Shown here: piece by piece, positions 22,906 through 30,805 of the stretch
How the letters are laid out: every line of letters begins with the position of its first letter
How positions within the stretch are numbered: the stretch's first letter is position 1
Origin: UBA12545 sp051024685
GTDB taxonomy: Bacteria; Bacillota; DSM-521; Neomoorellales; Neomoorellaceae
Direction of reading: 5' to 3'
NCBI GenBank assembly: GCA_051024685.1
Contig: JAZHPA010000027.1
Location: 1-36,107, forward strand
Length of the DNA stretch: 36,107 nt
Position numbers and translations under genes: made by a program
Notes under the pieces: generated by a model
What the model was told of the DNA's origin: nothing
What the model saw: the letters and a program-made list of their open reading frames with translations, nothing else
The model's database searches: none

Positions 22906-23706
22906 ATGGCCATTAGGAAAGAAAGAAAGTACCTTCTTGCCAGTGCGGTGCTCGCCTTCCTTTTCACCCTGATCCTCTCTTCCCGTACCGCCCAAGCAGC
23001 TACTTACACAGTCCAGCCGGGAGATACCCTATTCTTGATCGGCCAGCGATATAAAATCGGGGCGTGGGAGCTACAGCAACTCAACGGTTTACCGGATACG
23101 TGGATTTATCCCGGCCAGGTCCTTTGGGTGCCCGACGGGCAGGGCAAAGTACATGTCGTGAGCCCGGGCGATACCCTCTTCCTAATCGGCCAGTGGTATG
23201 GGGTGCCCTACCAGGAGATTATGAGGGCCAACGGCCTGTCCGACTCTTATATTTATCCCGGACAAGCCCTGTGGATCCCCACCGGTGGGAGCTCGGTCGC
23301 CATACCTGCGGCTTCCAGGGGAAGCAGCGCCTCCCGGGGAGGTATAAGCTATTCGGCCCAGGATGTGGATCTGCTGGCCCGCTTGGTATATGCCGAAGCC
23401 CGGGGCGAGCCCTATGCCGGCCAGGTAGCCGTGGCTGCCGTGGTCCTTAACCGCGTACGCGACGGGCGTTTCCCCAACACTATTGCCGGGGTAATCTACG
23501 AACCCGATGCCTTTGAGTGTGTATCCAACGGCCAGTTTTGGCTGCAACCCAATACTACCGCCTACCAGGCTGCCAGGGAGGCCCTGGCCGGAAGGGATCC
23601 CAGCGGAGGAGCCCTCTTCTTCTGGAATCCGGCCACCGCTACCAGCCCCTGGGTATGGACCCGGCAGATAATCACCGTCATCGGCAACCATGTTTTTGCC
23701 ATCTAA
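22906..23706 (+). CDS. LysM-containing cell wall hydrolase, SleB/CwlJ type
   Basis: This is a 266-residue exported protein. A signal peptide (1-about 31, ending TAQAA) is followed by two LysM repeats (about 33-75 and 82-125), both starting YTVQPGDTLFLIGQ or HVVSPGDTLFLIGQ. A Hydrolase_2 (SleB/CwlJ) domain follows from about 145, with YAEARGE holding the proposed catalytic Glu and AAVVLNRVRDGRFP. SleB-type enzymes are lytic transglycosylases of the spore cortex or vegetative wall. The ATG at 22906 follows AAAGGAG with unusually short spacing; upstream codons are not signal-like. The gene is divergent from yabG and closes at a bidirectional terminator. Confidence 0.93.
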   Translation: MAIRKERKYLLASAVLAFLFTLILSSRTAQAATYTVQPGDTLFLIGQRYKIGAWELQQLNGLPDTWIYPGQVLWVPDGQGKVHVVSPGDTLFLIGQWYGVPYQEIMRANGLSDSYIYPGQALWIPTGGSSVAIPAASRGSSASRGGISYSAQDVDLLARLVYAEARGEPYAGQVAVAAVVLNRVRDGRFPNTIAGVIYEPDAFECVSNGQFWLQPNTTAYQAAREALAGRDPSGGALFFWNPATATSPWVWTRQIITVIGNHVFAI

Positions 23707-23754
23707 AACGGGGAAGGCGGCACAAGGGGAAATAGCAGCGAAGGAGCAACAGAG

Positions 23755-23792
23755 ACCAAAAAAGCCGGCTACGAGTAGCCGGCTTTTTTGGT
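23755..23792. terminator. Bidirectional terminator
   Basis: A perfect 17-bp inverted repeat ACCAAAAAAGCCGGCTA (23755-23771) with a CGAG loop gives T6 tracts on both strands. It serves the plus-strand hydrolase and the convergent YkuK-like gene. Confidence 0.95.
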
Positions 23793-23804
23793 CGGTATTA
23801 CTTC

Positions 23805-24281
23805 CTAGCTGCTCTTGGTGTATTTATCCGCTACCTTGGAGGCGCCGCAGGAATAGGGCTTTATTTTAGCCGCAAAACCGCTCCCCACCACCATGCCTAC
23901 GACCTCCCGGATGAGCTCCTTCGTATCGCCGTTAGGCCCTACATCCAGGTGTATCTCTACGTTTAGTTCCGGGTGCCCGTTGGCCGCCAGCTTCTGGGCC
24001 AGGAAACTGGCGATTTCCAGGCTGAGGGCCGTTTCATAAAAAATCTTTTGCCTTAGAGAAGTAATCTTCCGCTGGTATTTCTTGCGGTAGTAATAGCGGG
24101 CTCCTTTGCCCACCTGGTGGATGATGATCGCCGTAACGAAACAGGTATTCAGCCGGGCCTGGGAATCGGTACCGATGATAACCTTGTACTGGGCCTCGGG
24201 AGTAGCCTCAATAAAGGCCATAATATCCTGAAACATTTCCTCTACACTAAGGCGACCCTTGCTGGGACTGATGAAATACAT
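23805..24281 (-). CDS. YkuK/DUF458 RNase H-like protein
   Basis: This 158-residue protein matches the YkuK family of uncharacterised RNase H-fold proteins. The first strand is KVIIGTDSQAR (Asp about 41), followed by TAIIIH. A later strand is VEIHLDVGPNGDTKELI with a second acidic residue, and SCGASKVADKYTK is at the end. The nuclease activity is assumed from the fold only. The start at ATG 24279-24281 follows AGAAGGTGA and sits four bases past the rsmA stop, so it is the last gene of the rsmA operon. B. subtilis ykuK is elsewhere in the genome. Confidence 0.85.
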   Translation of the reverse strand: MYFISPSKGRLSVEEMFQDIMAFIEATPEAQYKVIIGTDSQARLNTCFVTAIIIHQVGKGARYYYRKKYQRKITSLRQKIFYETALSLEIASFLAQKLAANGHPELNVEIHLDVGPNGDTKELIREVVGMVVGSGFAAKIKPYSCGASKVADKYTKSS

Positions 24282-24285
24282 TTTT

Positions 24286-25170
24286 TCACCTTCTTCCCAC
24301 ATAGGCCTGCAGGCAGCGGCTTAGGCGTGCGAATTCTTCCAGGGACAGAGTTTCTCCCCGGCGGAAGGGCTCGATGCCCGCCGCCGCGAGGGCCGCCTCC
24401 ACCGGCTCCCGCGCACCGGTCAGGCTGCGCAGGGCGTTGGCCAGAGTCTTCCTCCGCTGGGCGAAGGCCGCCCTTACAACCCGGAAGAAAAAGTCCCTAT
24501 CCCCTACCTTCACCGGCGGCTGGGGATACAGATCAAGGCGCACCACCGCCGAGTCCACTTCCGGCCGGGGAAAAAATACCGTCCGCGGCACCTGCATAAC
24601 AATCTGGGGCCGGGCAAAATACCGGACGAACAGGGTTAGAGCACCGTATTCCTTGGCGCCCGGGTGAGCCACCAGTCGGCGGGCTACCTCGGCCTGGAGC
24701 ATAAGCAGCATATACTGGATATGAAAACTGTTTTCTAATAAGTGGCATAAAAGGGGTGAAGTAATATAATAGGGAAGGTTAGCCACCACCTTATAACCAG
24801 GCAACCTCCCCCTATCCTTCAATCCCAGAGCTTCCTCGACCAGCCTATCGAAGTCGGCTTTCAATGCATCGCCTTCCACGAGGCGCACGTTCGGCCGGTC
24901 TACTAGTATTTCCTGCAGGGCCGCCACCAAGTCCCGGTCTATCTCTAAGGCGACGACCAGCCTCGCCCGCCGGGCCAATTCCAAGGTCAGGGCTCCTAAA
25001 CCCGGCCCTATTTCCACCACGACGTCCTCCGGCTGAAGCTGGGCCTTCTCCGCAATCTTGCGGGCTATATTGGCGTCCACAAGAAAATTCTGGCCTAGAG
25101 ATTTGCGGGGGCTTAACCCCCTCGTCTGCATAAAGGATATAAGTCTACCGGGGCTGGCGACCGGATTCAC
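24286..25170 (-). CDS. rsmA: 16S rRNA A1518/A1519 dimethyltransferase
   Basis: RsmA (KsgA) dimethylates two adjacent adenines near the 3' end of 16S rRNA during 30S maturation. The 294-residue protein has the SAM-binding EIGPGLGALT, the catalytic NLPYYIT motif and the C-terminal FAQRRKTLANAL segment. It has a GTG start behind GGAGGGAG. A sigma-A-type promoter is about 30 bases upstream. In B. subtilis rnmV (RNase M5) is directly upstream; here a YabE-like gene occupies that side. Confidence 0.97.
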   Translation of the reverse strand: MNPVASPGRLISFMQTRGLSPRKSLGQNFLVDANIARKIAEKAQLQPEDVVVEIGPGLGALTLELARRARLVVALEIDRDLVAALQEILVDRPNVRLVEGDALKADFDRLVEEALGLKDRGRLPGYKVVANLPYYITSPLLCHLLENSFHIQYMLLMLQAEVARRLVAHPGAKEYGALTLFVRYFARPQIVMQVPRTVFFPRPEVDSAVVRLDLYPQPPVKVGDRDFFFRVVRAAFAQRRKTLANALRSLTGAREPVEAALAAAGIEPFRRGETLSLEEFARLSRCLQAYVGRR

Positions 25171-25194
25171 TATCTTCTCCCTCCGCTAGTCTTA

Positions 25195-25224
25195 ATTATA
25201 CTACAAAAGCCCCGGTATGACCAA
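25195..25224 (-). promoter_or_regulatory. Sigma-A promoter of rsmA
   Basis: TTGGTC (25219-25224), 18 bases, then TATAAT (25195-25200) on the minus strand, with an AT-rich extension after the -10 box. Confidence 0.65.
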
Positions 25225-25237
25225 GAAAAAGCCTATT

Positions 25238-26242
25238 TCACTCAAGGACATAAACTTTAACGCGCCTTACTCCCCAGCGGCGGGTAGCTTCTTCACTGTC
25301 CAAGAAAACGTCAATGCGGTCCCCTTTTATGCTGCTGCCCACATCCTCGGCTCTGCCGTACCCGTAGCCTTCGATGTAAAGCCTGCTGCCCAGGGGGATG
25401 ACCGAAGGGTCCACGGCCACTGTACCGACCCGGGGGACCGTCCCTGTCGCCGTCCGCCAGCCGGTATGGGTGTAGGCCGTGGCCGTAGCCCACAAGACGC
25501 GCTTAAAACGAAAAATATGGCCGCCACGGGAAACCTCGCTCAGGGTCCCCACCGCCACTACTTCCGCAACCGGCTCCTTTAGGACCGTCTGGCTCACCAG
25601 CTCTCGCTTGACTTCTTGTCCATCTTCGTAGGTAACCCGGTATTCCGTCCGCTGTATCCCCTTCTGGCCGCGCTGGACCAGGCGGGTAATGCCCTTCTCG
25701 AGTTGTGGGTCCGGCCGGCGGACGACCCTGTAGTCCAGTTCTTCTTCCGTTACCTCCGTCCGGGTTGCGACCCGTACCACCCTTATAGTGTCTCCCTGGC
25801 CGATGACCTTTTCCCGGTCGGGCTCTACCCTGTCTTCAGGGCCCAGGGCAATGCCGGCCTGAGCCAGCGCTTCCTGGACGGTGGTGGGCAGAAGGCGCAG
25901 CCTCTTCTCACCCCCGTCCGCCAGAATGGTAATTTCTACTGCCCGCTTAACTTCCACGCCCATACCCCCGGCCAGGGGGGTCGCCAGGGGAGGAACGACC
26001 TCATCCCCCGGATGCAGGGTTATCCCCTGCTCCTCCAGCAACTGCCGGACGTCCCGGGCCCACGTGCGCAGTGCCCTTTCTTCGCCATCCACCTTTAGGA
26101 CTATTTTTTTCCATCCGAAATTGGCTACTCCCCAGCCGGTGCCCACCAGCAGGAGAAGAAAGACCAACAAAAATAAAAAAAAGAAGCGGCGGCGCGATCT
26201 CGCCCGTTTTTCCTGTCTCCAGGTGGTGATCCACCCGTCCAA
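25238..26242 (-). CDS. YabE-like cell wall protein (DUF348, G5, 3D domains), paralog 1
   Basis: This is a 334-residue membrane-anchored protein. A basic N-terminus and one transmembrane segment (about 20-42) are followed by two DUF348 repeats (about 48-160), a G5 domain (about 170-240) and a C-terminal 3D domain (about 250-334). The last carries the ATAYT, VDPSVIPLG and D..IKGDRIDVF motifs of Rpf2/MltA-like hydrolases. The segment before IKG is DVGSS rather than the usual DTGG. It starts at TTG with an ideal AAGGAGGTGA site eight or so bases upstream. It lies tandem to a close paralog. Confidence 0.92.
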   Translation of the reverse strand: MDGWITTWRQEKRARSRRRFFFLFLLVFLLLLVGTGWGVANFGWKKIVLKVDGEERALRTWARDVRQLLEEQGITLHPGDEVVPPLATPLAGGMGVEVKRAVEITILADGGEKRLRLLPTTVQEALAQAGIALGPEDRVEPDREKVIGQGDTIRVVRVATRTEVTEEELDYRVVRRPDPQLEKGITRLVQRGQKGIQRTEYRVTYEDGQEVKRELVSQTVLKEPVAEVVAVGTLSEVSRGGHIFRFKRVLWATATAYTHTGWRTATGTVPRVGTVAVDPSVIPLGSRLYIEGYGYGRAEDVGSSIKGDRIDVFLDSEEATRRWGVRRVKVYVLE

Positions 26243-26343
26243 GGGGTCACCTCCTTGCTACCAAAGTGGCCATCATTATTTCGACGCCCGAGCAAGATTT
26301 TCCTGCCACCGCCGCTGGTAAATTGCTGGAAGAAAAGCCCCCC

Positions 26344-27309
26344 TTATTCTAAGATATGCACCCTAACGCGGCGGCGTCCCCACTGAAGGGCTTCCTTTTC
26401 AGTTTCCATAAAGACGTCGATGCGGTTACCCTTGATCAGCCCTCCCGTATCCTGGGCCCAGGCATAGCCGTAACCCTCAACGTACAACCGAGTCCCCAAG
26501 GGGATAACCTTGGGGTCCACGGCTACAATTCCCCGGTAAGGGTAAATACCCGTGGCTGTGGGGTTGCCGGTATGAGTGTAAGCGGTAGCCTCTACCTCCA
26601 GGATTTTACCCGCCCCGGCCACGGTAGCCACGGCCTCGGGGGTCCGGGTACCGTAAGCGATGATCTTGGACTGGGGCTGGGCTTCCACCCAGGTGTCCAG
26701 CAGTTCCCGCTTTACCACCCGGCCGTCCTCTTTGGTCACCCGGTACTTATAGCAGCGTACCCCTTCCCGTCCTTCGCGCACCACTTTTTGCTCACCGCGA
26801 TCCAGCCTGAAATCGGCCTGGCGTTCCACTCTATAGGGAATGGCCTCCCGGTGCACTTCGATCTCTTGCCGGACTCGCAAGACGCGCAAGAAGGCCTCAT
26901 CTTCCTTGCCGCCGAGGTTAGCCTCTACCCGGTCCAGGGGCCCCAGGGTAATTCCTGCTGCGGACAGCACCTGGGCCACGGTAGGTACCGCTACCCAGAC
27001 CAACTGCTCCTGGCCGTCGACCTGGACACGCACCGGAACCGCCCGCTCCACGCTCACCACCAAGCCTGGGGTGACGGGGCTGGAAGGTTCGGGGATGACC
27101 AGGTCCTCCGGCTGCAGCCGGATGCCGGCTTCCTCCAGGGCGCCGGCCACCGTCCAGCTGCGGGTGGCCACCTGTATGACCTGCCCGTCCACCTGGACCT
27201 GGATTTCTCTCTCTGCCCATCCTATCGATACCAGGGACCAAAGGGTCAGAACCAGCAAAAGGGTTGCCCTCGTGGCCCGGTATCGAAGATCTGGTACCAA
27301 TTTTTTCAC
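26344..27309 (-). CDS. YabE-like cell wall protein (DUF348, G5, 3D domains), paralog 2
   Basis: This is a 321-residue exported or anchored protein with the same domain order as its neighbour: a signal or anchor segment (about 12-32), two DUF348 repeats, a G5 domain and a 3D domain. Here the 3D domain keeps the standard ATAYT, VDPKVIPLG and AQDTGGLIKGNRIDVF motifs. The two proteins align along their full length but differ at many positions, so the duplication is old. The start is GTG. The leader contains a long inverted repeat ending just before the ribosome site. Position after a TatD gene matches B. subtilis yabE. Confidence 0.92.
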   Translation of the reverse strand: MKKLVPDLRYRATRATLLLVLTLWSLVSIGWAEREIQVQVDGQVIQVATRSWTVAGALEEAGIRLQPEDLVIPEPSSPVTPGLVVSVERAVPVRVQVDGQEQLVWVAVPTVAQVLSAAGITLGPLDRVEANLGGKEDEAFLRVLRVRQEIEVHREAIPYRVERQADFRLDRGEQKVVREGREGVRCYKYRVTKEDGRVVKRELLDTWVEAQPQSKIIAYGTRTPEAVATVAGAGKILEVEATAYTHTGNPTATGIYPYRGIVAVDPKVIPLGTRLYVEGYGYAWAQDTGGLIKGNRIDVFMETEKEALQWGRRRVRVHILE

Positions 27310-27317
27310 TCCCTTTG

Positions 27318-27389
27318 CCCTAAGGACACAGTTTGTCTTTTGGCGATAATTTTTGCCATATTATTCTCAATTTAAACCTGTCCTTAGGG
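27318..27389. repeat. 72-bp element with perfect 11-bp inverted ends, in a yabE leader
   Basis: CCCTAAGGACA (27318-27328) and TGTCCTTAGGG (27379-27389) enclose an AT-rich core, unlike the GC-rich flanks. The lower arm ends eight bases before the GTG of the YabE-like gene. It could be a regulatory hairpin, an operator pair or a tiny mobile element. I see no clear target duplication. Confidence 0.6.
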
Positions 27390-27551
27390 CTTCGGGGCTC
27401 CAGGGAACGGCCGGCAGGCTGTCCGCGACGGCCGACAAGGGCCATTCCGGCCGTCGGTCGGAAGCCAGCGGTCTTCGATAGGATACCTGGGGGAGGATGG
27501 CGAAAATCTGCGGAAGTAAAGGTGGGAAAGAGGAAGGGTAAGGAGGAAAAA
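27390..27551 (-). other. Non-coding remainder of a 314-base gap, with a stem-loop
   Basis: The gap between the TatD and YabE-like genes is 27310-27623. Besides the terminators and the 72-bp element it holds a 9-bp stem CGACGGCCG/CGGCCGTCG (27426-27434, 27448-27456) and a purine-rich stretch (27490-27550). I looked for the ydaO-type cyclic-di-AMP riboswitch that often precedes such genes and do not find its conserved core. Confidence 0.4.
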
Positions 27552-27603
27552 GTCGGCCGCAGGAAAAAGCCGACCCGGGCCCCCTTCCCGGCGGGCCCGG
27601 GTC
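27552..27603 (-). terminator. Two overlapping terminators after the TatD gene
   Basis: The first is a perfect 11-bp GC stem GACCCGGGCCC/GGGCCCGGGTC (27572-27582 with 27593-27603) followed by GGCTTTTTCC. The second reuses that T run as its loop: GTCGGC/GCCGAC (27552-27557 with 27569-27574) followed by TTTTT. Confidence 0.88.
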
Positions 27604-27623
27604 CCACGAGGAACACTCCGGAT

Positions 27624-28400
27624 TCAGCTCAATCTAAACAGGGTTTGGGCGTTGCGGAAGGTAGCCTCTATGATCTCCTCCACCGCCACCCCCCTGGCGG
27701 CCGCTACCCCTTCGGCCACCAGGCGCACGTTGGCCGGCTCGTTGCGCTGGCCCCGATGGGGTTCAGGAGTGAGGTAAGGAGCGTCCGTCTCGATTAAGAG
27801 GCGGTCCAGGGGCACCCGGGCCGCGATCTCCCGCACCCTCACGGCGTTCTTAAAGGTAATGGGGCCGGCCAAGGAGATGTAGAAGCCCATGTCCAAGCAC
27901 TGCCGGGCCATTTCCCAGCTCCCCGAAAAGCAGTGCATAACCGCTCCCGGCAGGTCCCGGCCTTCTTCCCGCAAAATGCGCAGCATATCCTGATGGGCGT
28001 CGCGATCATGAATGATAACCGGGAGGTTTAGCTGTTTGGCCAACCGCAGGTGCCAGCGGAACACCTCTTCCTGTCGCCGCCGGGGGGACAGATTGCGGTA
28101 ATAATCCAGCCCCGTCTCGCCGATGGCCACTACCTGGCGGTCCAGCGCCAGACCCCGTATAATGCGCGCGCTCTCCTCGTCAAAGGTAGCGGCGTCGTGG
28201 GGGTGGACGGCCACCGCCGCCTTCAGGAAGGGCCAGCTGTGGGCCTGGGCGACCGCTTCCCGGGAAGACTTGACGTCGTAGCCCACGTTGATGACCGCCG
28301 CCACTCCGGCTTCCTGCAGCCGGGCGATAACCTCCGGCAGGTCATGGCTGAAGGCAGGATCGTTTAAGTGGGCATGGGAATCGATTAGTTCCAAGCTCAT
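27624..28400 (-). CDS. TatD-family metal-dependent hydrolase/DNase
   Basis: This 258-residue TIM-barrel hydrolase corresponds to B. subtilis yabD. Metal ligands are visible in IDSHAHL (two His near the N-terminus), AIGETGLDYYR (Glu), VIIHDRDA (His), MHCFSG (His) and LIETDAPYL (Asp). Family members are 3'-5' DNases or deacylases involved in DNA repair or quality control. It follows metG by 16 bases and ends at a strong tandem terminator, so metG-tatD forms one unit. Confidence 0.95.
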   Translation of the reverse strand: MSLELIDSHAHLNDPAFSHDLPEVIARLQEAGVAAVINVGYDVKSSREAVAQAHSWPFLKAAVAVHPHDAATFDEESARIIRGLALDRQVVAIGETGLDYYRNLSPRRRQEEVFRWHLRLAKQLNLPVIIHDRDAHQDMLRILREEGRDLPGAVMHCFSGSWEMARQCLDMGFYISLAGPITFKNAVRVREIAARVPLDRLLIETDAPYLTPEPHRGQRNEPANVRLVAEGVAAARGVAVEEIIEATFRNAQTLFRLS

Positions 28401-28416
28401 CCCCGGTTCTCCCCTA

Positions 28417-30369
28417 TTAGCGCACCTGGGCGCCGGGCGGGATGTCCCGCTCCGGGGTGATAAGGCTCAGGCTGTCCCCATCCACCGCTGCCAGCACCAT
28501 GCCCTGCGACCAGATCCCGCGCAATTTGGCCGGTTTTAAGTTAGCCACCAACACCACTTTTTTACCTATCAAGTCCTGGGGCTGGTAGTAACGGGCGATA
28601 CCCGCCACCACCGTCCTCCTCTCTCCCCCCAGGTCTACCTCTAGCTTAACAAGTTTGTCGGTCTGAGGCACCCTTTCGGCCCTCACCACCTGGGCCACTC
28701 TTAATCTCAGGCGGGAAAACTCCTCCAGGCTGATCTCGGGTTCGGAGGGCTTCCCTTCCGGCGGAGCCTCCTGCCCCGGCTTGGGGAACTGCTCTTGTTT
28801 CAGCACCACTGCATCATCTTCCTCCTCTCCCTTCCATTCCACCCTGGGGAAGAGGGGAGCACCCCGCTTCACCCGGCTGCCGGCCGGCACCCCTCCCCAT
28901 TCTTTCAGGCTGTCCCAGGTCTGGGCATGAGAGGCATGCTGTATCCCCAGCTGTTCCCAAACCCGGCGTGGCACCCCCGGCAGGAAGGGAGAGCACATGA
29001 CCGTAGCCTGGCGAACGGCTTCGGCGAGGTTATAAAGGACGGTCTGCAGCCGGGGCCTCTTCTCCGGGTCCCGGGCCAGGGCCCAGGGAGCCGTTTCTTC
29101 GATATATTTATTGGCCCGGTTGATGAGCTGCCAGATGGCGCTTAAGGCGTGGGCGAATTCAAAGCGCTCCAGGGCTTCATCCACCTCGTCCGGGATGCGG
29201 GCGGCCAGGTCTTTAAGCTCCCGGTCCAGGGGTTCCTCCCCGGCTGGCGCAGGGATCAGGCCTCCGCAGAACTTTTCTATCATGGACACGGTGCGGCTCA
29301 GCAGGTTGCCGTAGTCGTTGGCCAGATCGCTGTTTAGACGGTGGACCAAAGCTTCTTCGGAGTAATATCCGTCGCCCCCGTAGGGCATTTCCCGCAGAAG
29401 GAAGTAGCGGATGGCGTCCGACCCGTAGCGGTCTATGAGGAGCATGGGATCTACTACATTGCCCTTGGACTTGGACATCTTGCCCCCGTCAACCAACAGC
29501 CACCCGTGGCCGAAGACCTTCCGCGGAAGTTCGATGCCCGCCGCCATGAGGATGGTCGGCCAAATAACCGTATGAAAGCGAACGATATCCTTGCCTACCA
29601 GGTGCACGGCGGCCGGCCAATATTTGCGGAAGAGATCGTCGTTTTCGGTGCCGAAGCCCAGGGCCGAGATGTAGTTGGTCAAGGCATCGAACCACACATA
29701 AATCACATGTTTGGGGTCCACGGGCACCGGTATGCCCCAGTCAAAGGTGGTACGGGACACGCACAGGTCTTCCAGGCCGCCCTTGATGAAATTAATCATT
29801 TCGTTGCGCCGGGAAGGCGGCTGGATGAAGTCGGGATGTTCTTCGATATACTGCAGGAGCCGGTCGGCATACTTGCTCATGCGGAAGAAATAGCTCTCCT
29901 CCCGCAAGAGCTCCACCGGGCGGCCGCAGTCAGGACACTTCCCTTCTTGTAGCTGGCGCTCGGTCCAGAAGGTCTCACATGGGGTGCAATACCAGCCCTC
30001 GTATTCCGATTTATAGATATCCCCTTTTTCGTAAATCCGCCGAAACAAGTCCTGCACCACCTTCTTGTGGCGCTCTTCGGTGGTGCGGATAAAGTCGCTG
30101 TAGGAAATATCCAGCCGCCGCCACAACTCACGGAAGGTGGCCACGATGCGGTCCACGTATTCCAGGGGTTCCAGGCCCGCCTCCCTGGCCTTGCGCTGGA
30201 TCTTCTGCCCGTGTTCGTCCGAACCAGTCAGGAAAAAAACATCATAACCCCGCATCCGCTTATAGCGGGCCAGAGTATCGGCCATGGTGGTGGTAAGGGC
30301 ATGGCCAATATGGAGTTTATCGCTGGGATAGTATATCGGGGTAGTTACATAAAAAACTTTATCCCCCAT
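28417..30369 (-). CDS. metG: Methionyl-tRNA synthetase
   Basis: This 650-residue class I synthetase charges tRNA-Met. It has the HIGH motif (LHIGHAL, about 20-26), a zinc-knuckle region with CTPC and CPDC pairs (about 125-150), KMSKSKGN (about 300), an anticodon-binding helical domain, and a C-terminal EMAP/Arc1p-like tRNA-binding domain (about 545-650). An acidic linker rich in Glu and Pro joins the last two. The promoter leaves a leader of only about 27 bases, so there is no T-box. The abrB-metG divergent pairing differs from B. subtilis only in strand. Confidence 0.97.
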   Translation of the reverse strand: MGDKVFYVTTPIYYPSDKLHIGHALTTTMADTLARYKRMRGYDVFFLTGSDEHGQKIQRKAREAGLEPLEYVDRIVATFRELWRRLDISYSDFIRTTEERHKKVVQDLFRRIYEKGDIYKSEYEGWYCTPCETFWTERQLQEGKCPDCGRPVELLREESYFFRMSKYADRLLQYIEEHPDFIQPPSRRNEMINFIKGGLEDLCVSRTTFDWGIPVPVDPKHVIYVWFDALTNYISALGFGTENDDLFRKYWPAAVHLVGKDIVRFHTVIWPTILMAAGIELPRKVFGHGWLLVDGGKMSKSKGNVVDPMLLIDRYGSDAIRYFLLREMPYGGDGYYSEEALVHRLNSDLANDYGNLLSRTVSMIEKFCGGLIPAPAGEEPLDRELKDLAARIPDEVDEALERFEFAHALSAIWQLINRANKYIEETAPWALARDPEKRPRLQTVLYNLAEAVRQATVMCSPFLPGVPRRVWEQLGIQHASHAQTWDSLKEWGGVPAGSRVKRGAPLFPRVEWKGEEEDDAVVLKQEQFPKPGQEAPPEGKPSEPEISLEEFSRLRLRVAQVVRAERVPQTDKLVKLEVDLGGERRTVVAGIARYYQPQDLIGKKVVLVANLKPAKLRGIWSQGMVLAAVDGDSLSLITPERDIPPGAQVR

Positions 30370-30402
30370 TAAAGGCCGTCCCCTTTCTGCAAATTCAGGA
30401 GT

Positions 30403-30432
30403 ATTATATTAAAAAATCCAGCAATCTGTCAA
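30403..30432 (-). promoter_or_regulatory. Sigma-A promoter of metG
   Basis: TTGACA (30427-30432) and TATAAT (30403-30408) are perfect hexamers with an 18-base AT-rich spacer. Confidence 0.88.
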
Positions 30433-30481
30433 GTTTTGCCTAAAAAGGGTCAAAATAGCCGTTTTTCCCGTGTTATTCGAT

Positions 30482-30510
30482 TTTACTAGAACTGGAAAAG
30501 GTGGTACCAT
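30482..30510 (+). promoter_or_regulatory. Possible promoter of abrB
   Basis: TTTACT (30482-30487), 17 bases, then TACCAT (30505-30510). Both are weak matches, but the placement just upstream of the Spo0A-box-like sites is reasonable. Confidence 0.35.
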
Positions 30511-30519
30511 ATAGCTAGG

Positions 30520-30538
30520 TTGTCGAAACGTGTAGAAA
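30520..30538 (+). promoter_or_regulatory. Two Spo0A-box-like sites in the abrB leader
   Basis: TGTCGAA (30521-30527) matches the Spo0A box TGNCGAA exactly, and TGTAGAA (30531-30537) differs at one base. They are spaced 10 bases apart, one helical turn. In B. subtilis Spo0A~P represses abrB by binding tandem boxes downstream of its start sites. Confidence 0.65.
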
Positions 30539-30553
30539 AGGAGGAGGAAAGTC

Positions 30554-30805
30554 TTGCTAAAATCCACTGGCGTTGTCCGCAAAGTGGACGAGCTCGGCCG
30601 TATCGTGATTCCCATCGAATTGCGGCGCACCTTGGGTATTGAAGAAAAGGATGCTCTGGAAATTTATGTGGACCAGGAAAAGATCATCCTTAAGAAGTAC
30701 GAGCCGGCCTGCGTTTTCTGCGGCAATGCGGAAAATGTGACCAATTTCCGGGGCAAGAACGTGTGCCGCGACTGCGCCATGGCTATGAGTTCTATAGCAG
30801 TTTAG
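30554..30805 (+). CDS. abrB: AbrB-family transition-state regulator
   Basis: This 83-residue protein has the AbrB DNA-binding domain (1-50, LKSTGVVRKVDELGRIVIPI ... LRRTLGI). Its C-terminal part has CVFCGN and CRDC pairs that could bind zinc, a form common in Firmicutes. It should repress stationary-phase genes during growth. It starts at TTG behind GGAGGAGGAAAG. The stop codon overlaps that of the convergent rsmI. Together with spoVT it is one of two AbrB-fold regulators in the window. Confidence 0.93.
   Translation: MLKSTGVVRKVDELGRIVIPIELRRTLGIEEKDALEIYVDQEKIILKKYEPACVFCGNAENVTNFRGKNVCRDCAMAMSSIAV

Noticed and set aside
26356..27375. A 339-codon open frame opposite the second YabE-like gene
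   Set aside because: It is a shadow of a gene with clear domains. An antisense RNA to yabE is known in B. subtilis, but nothing here shows a promoter for one.
27310..27623. A ydaO-type cyclic-di-AMP riboswitch before the YabE-like gene
   Set aside because: The conserved core segments of that riboswitch are not present on the minus strand of this gap.
30370..30402. A T-box leader for metG
   Set aside because: The consensus promoter leaves a leader of about 27 bases, too short for a T-box.
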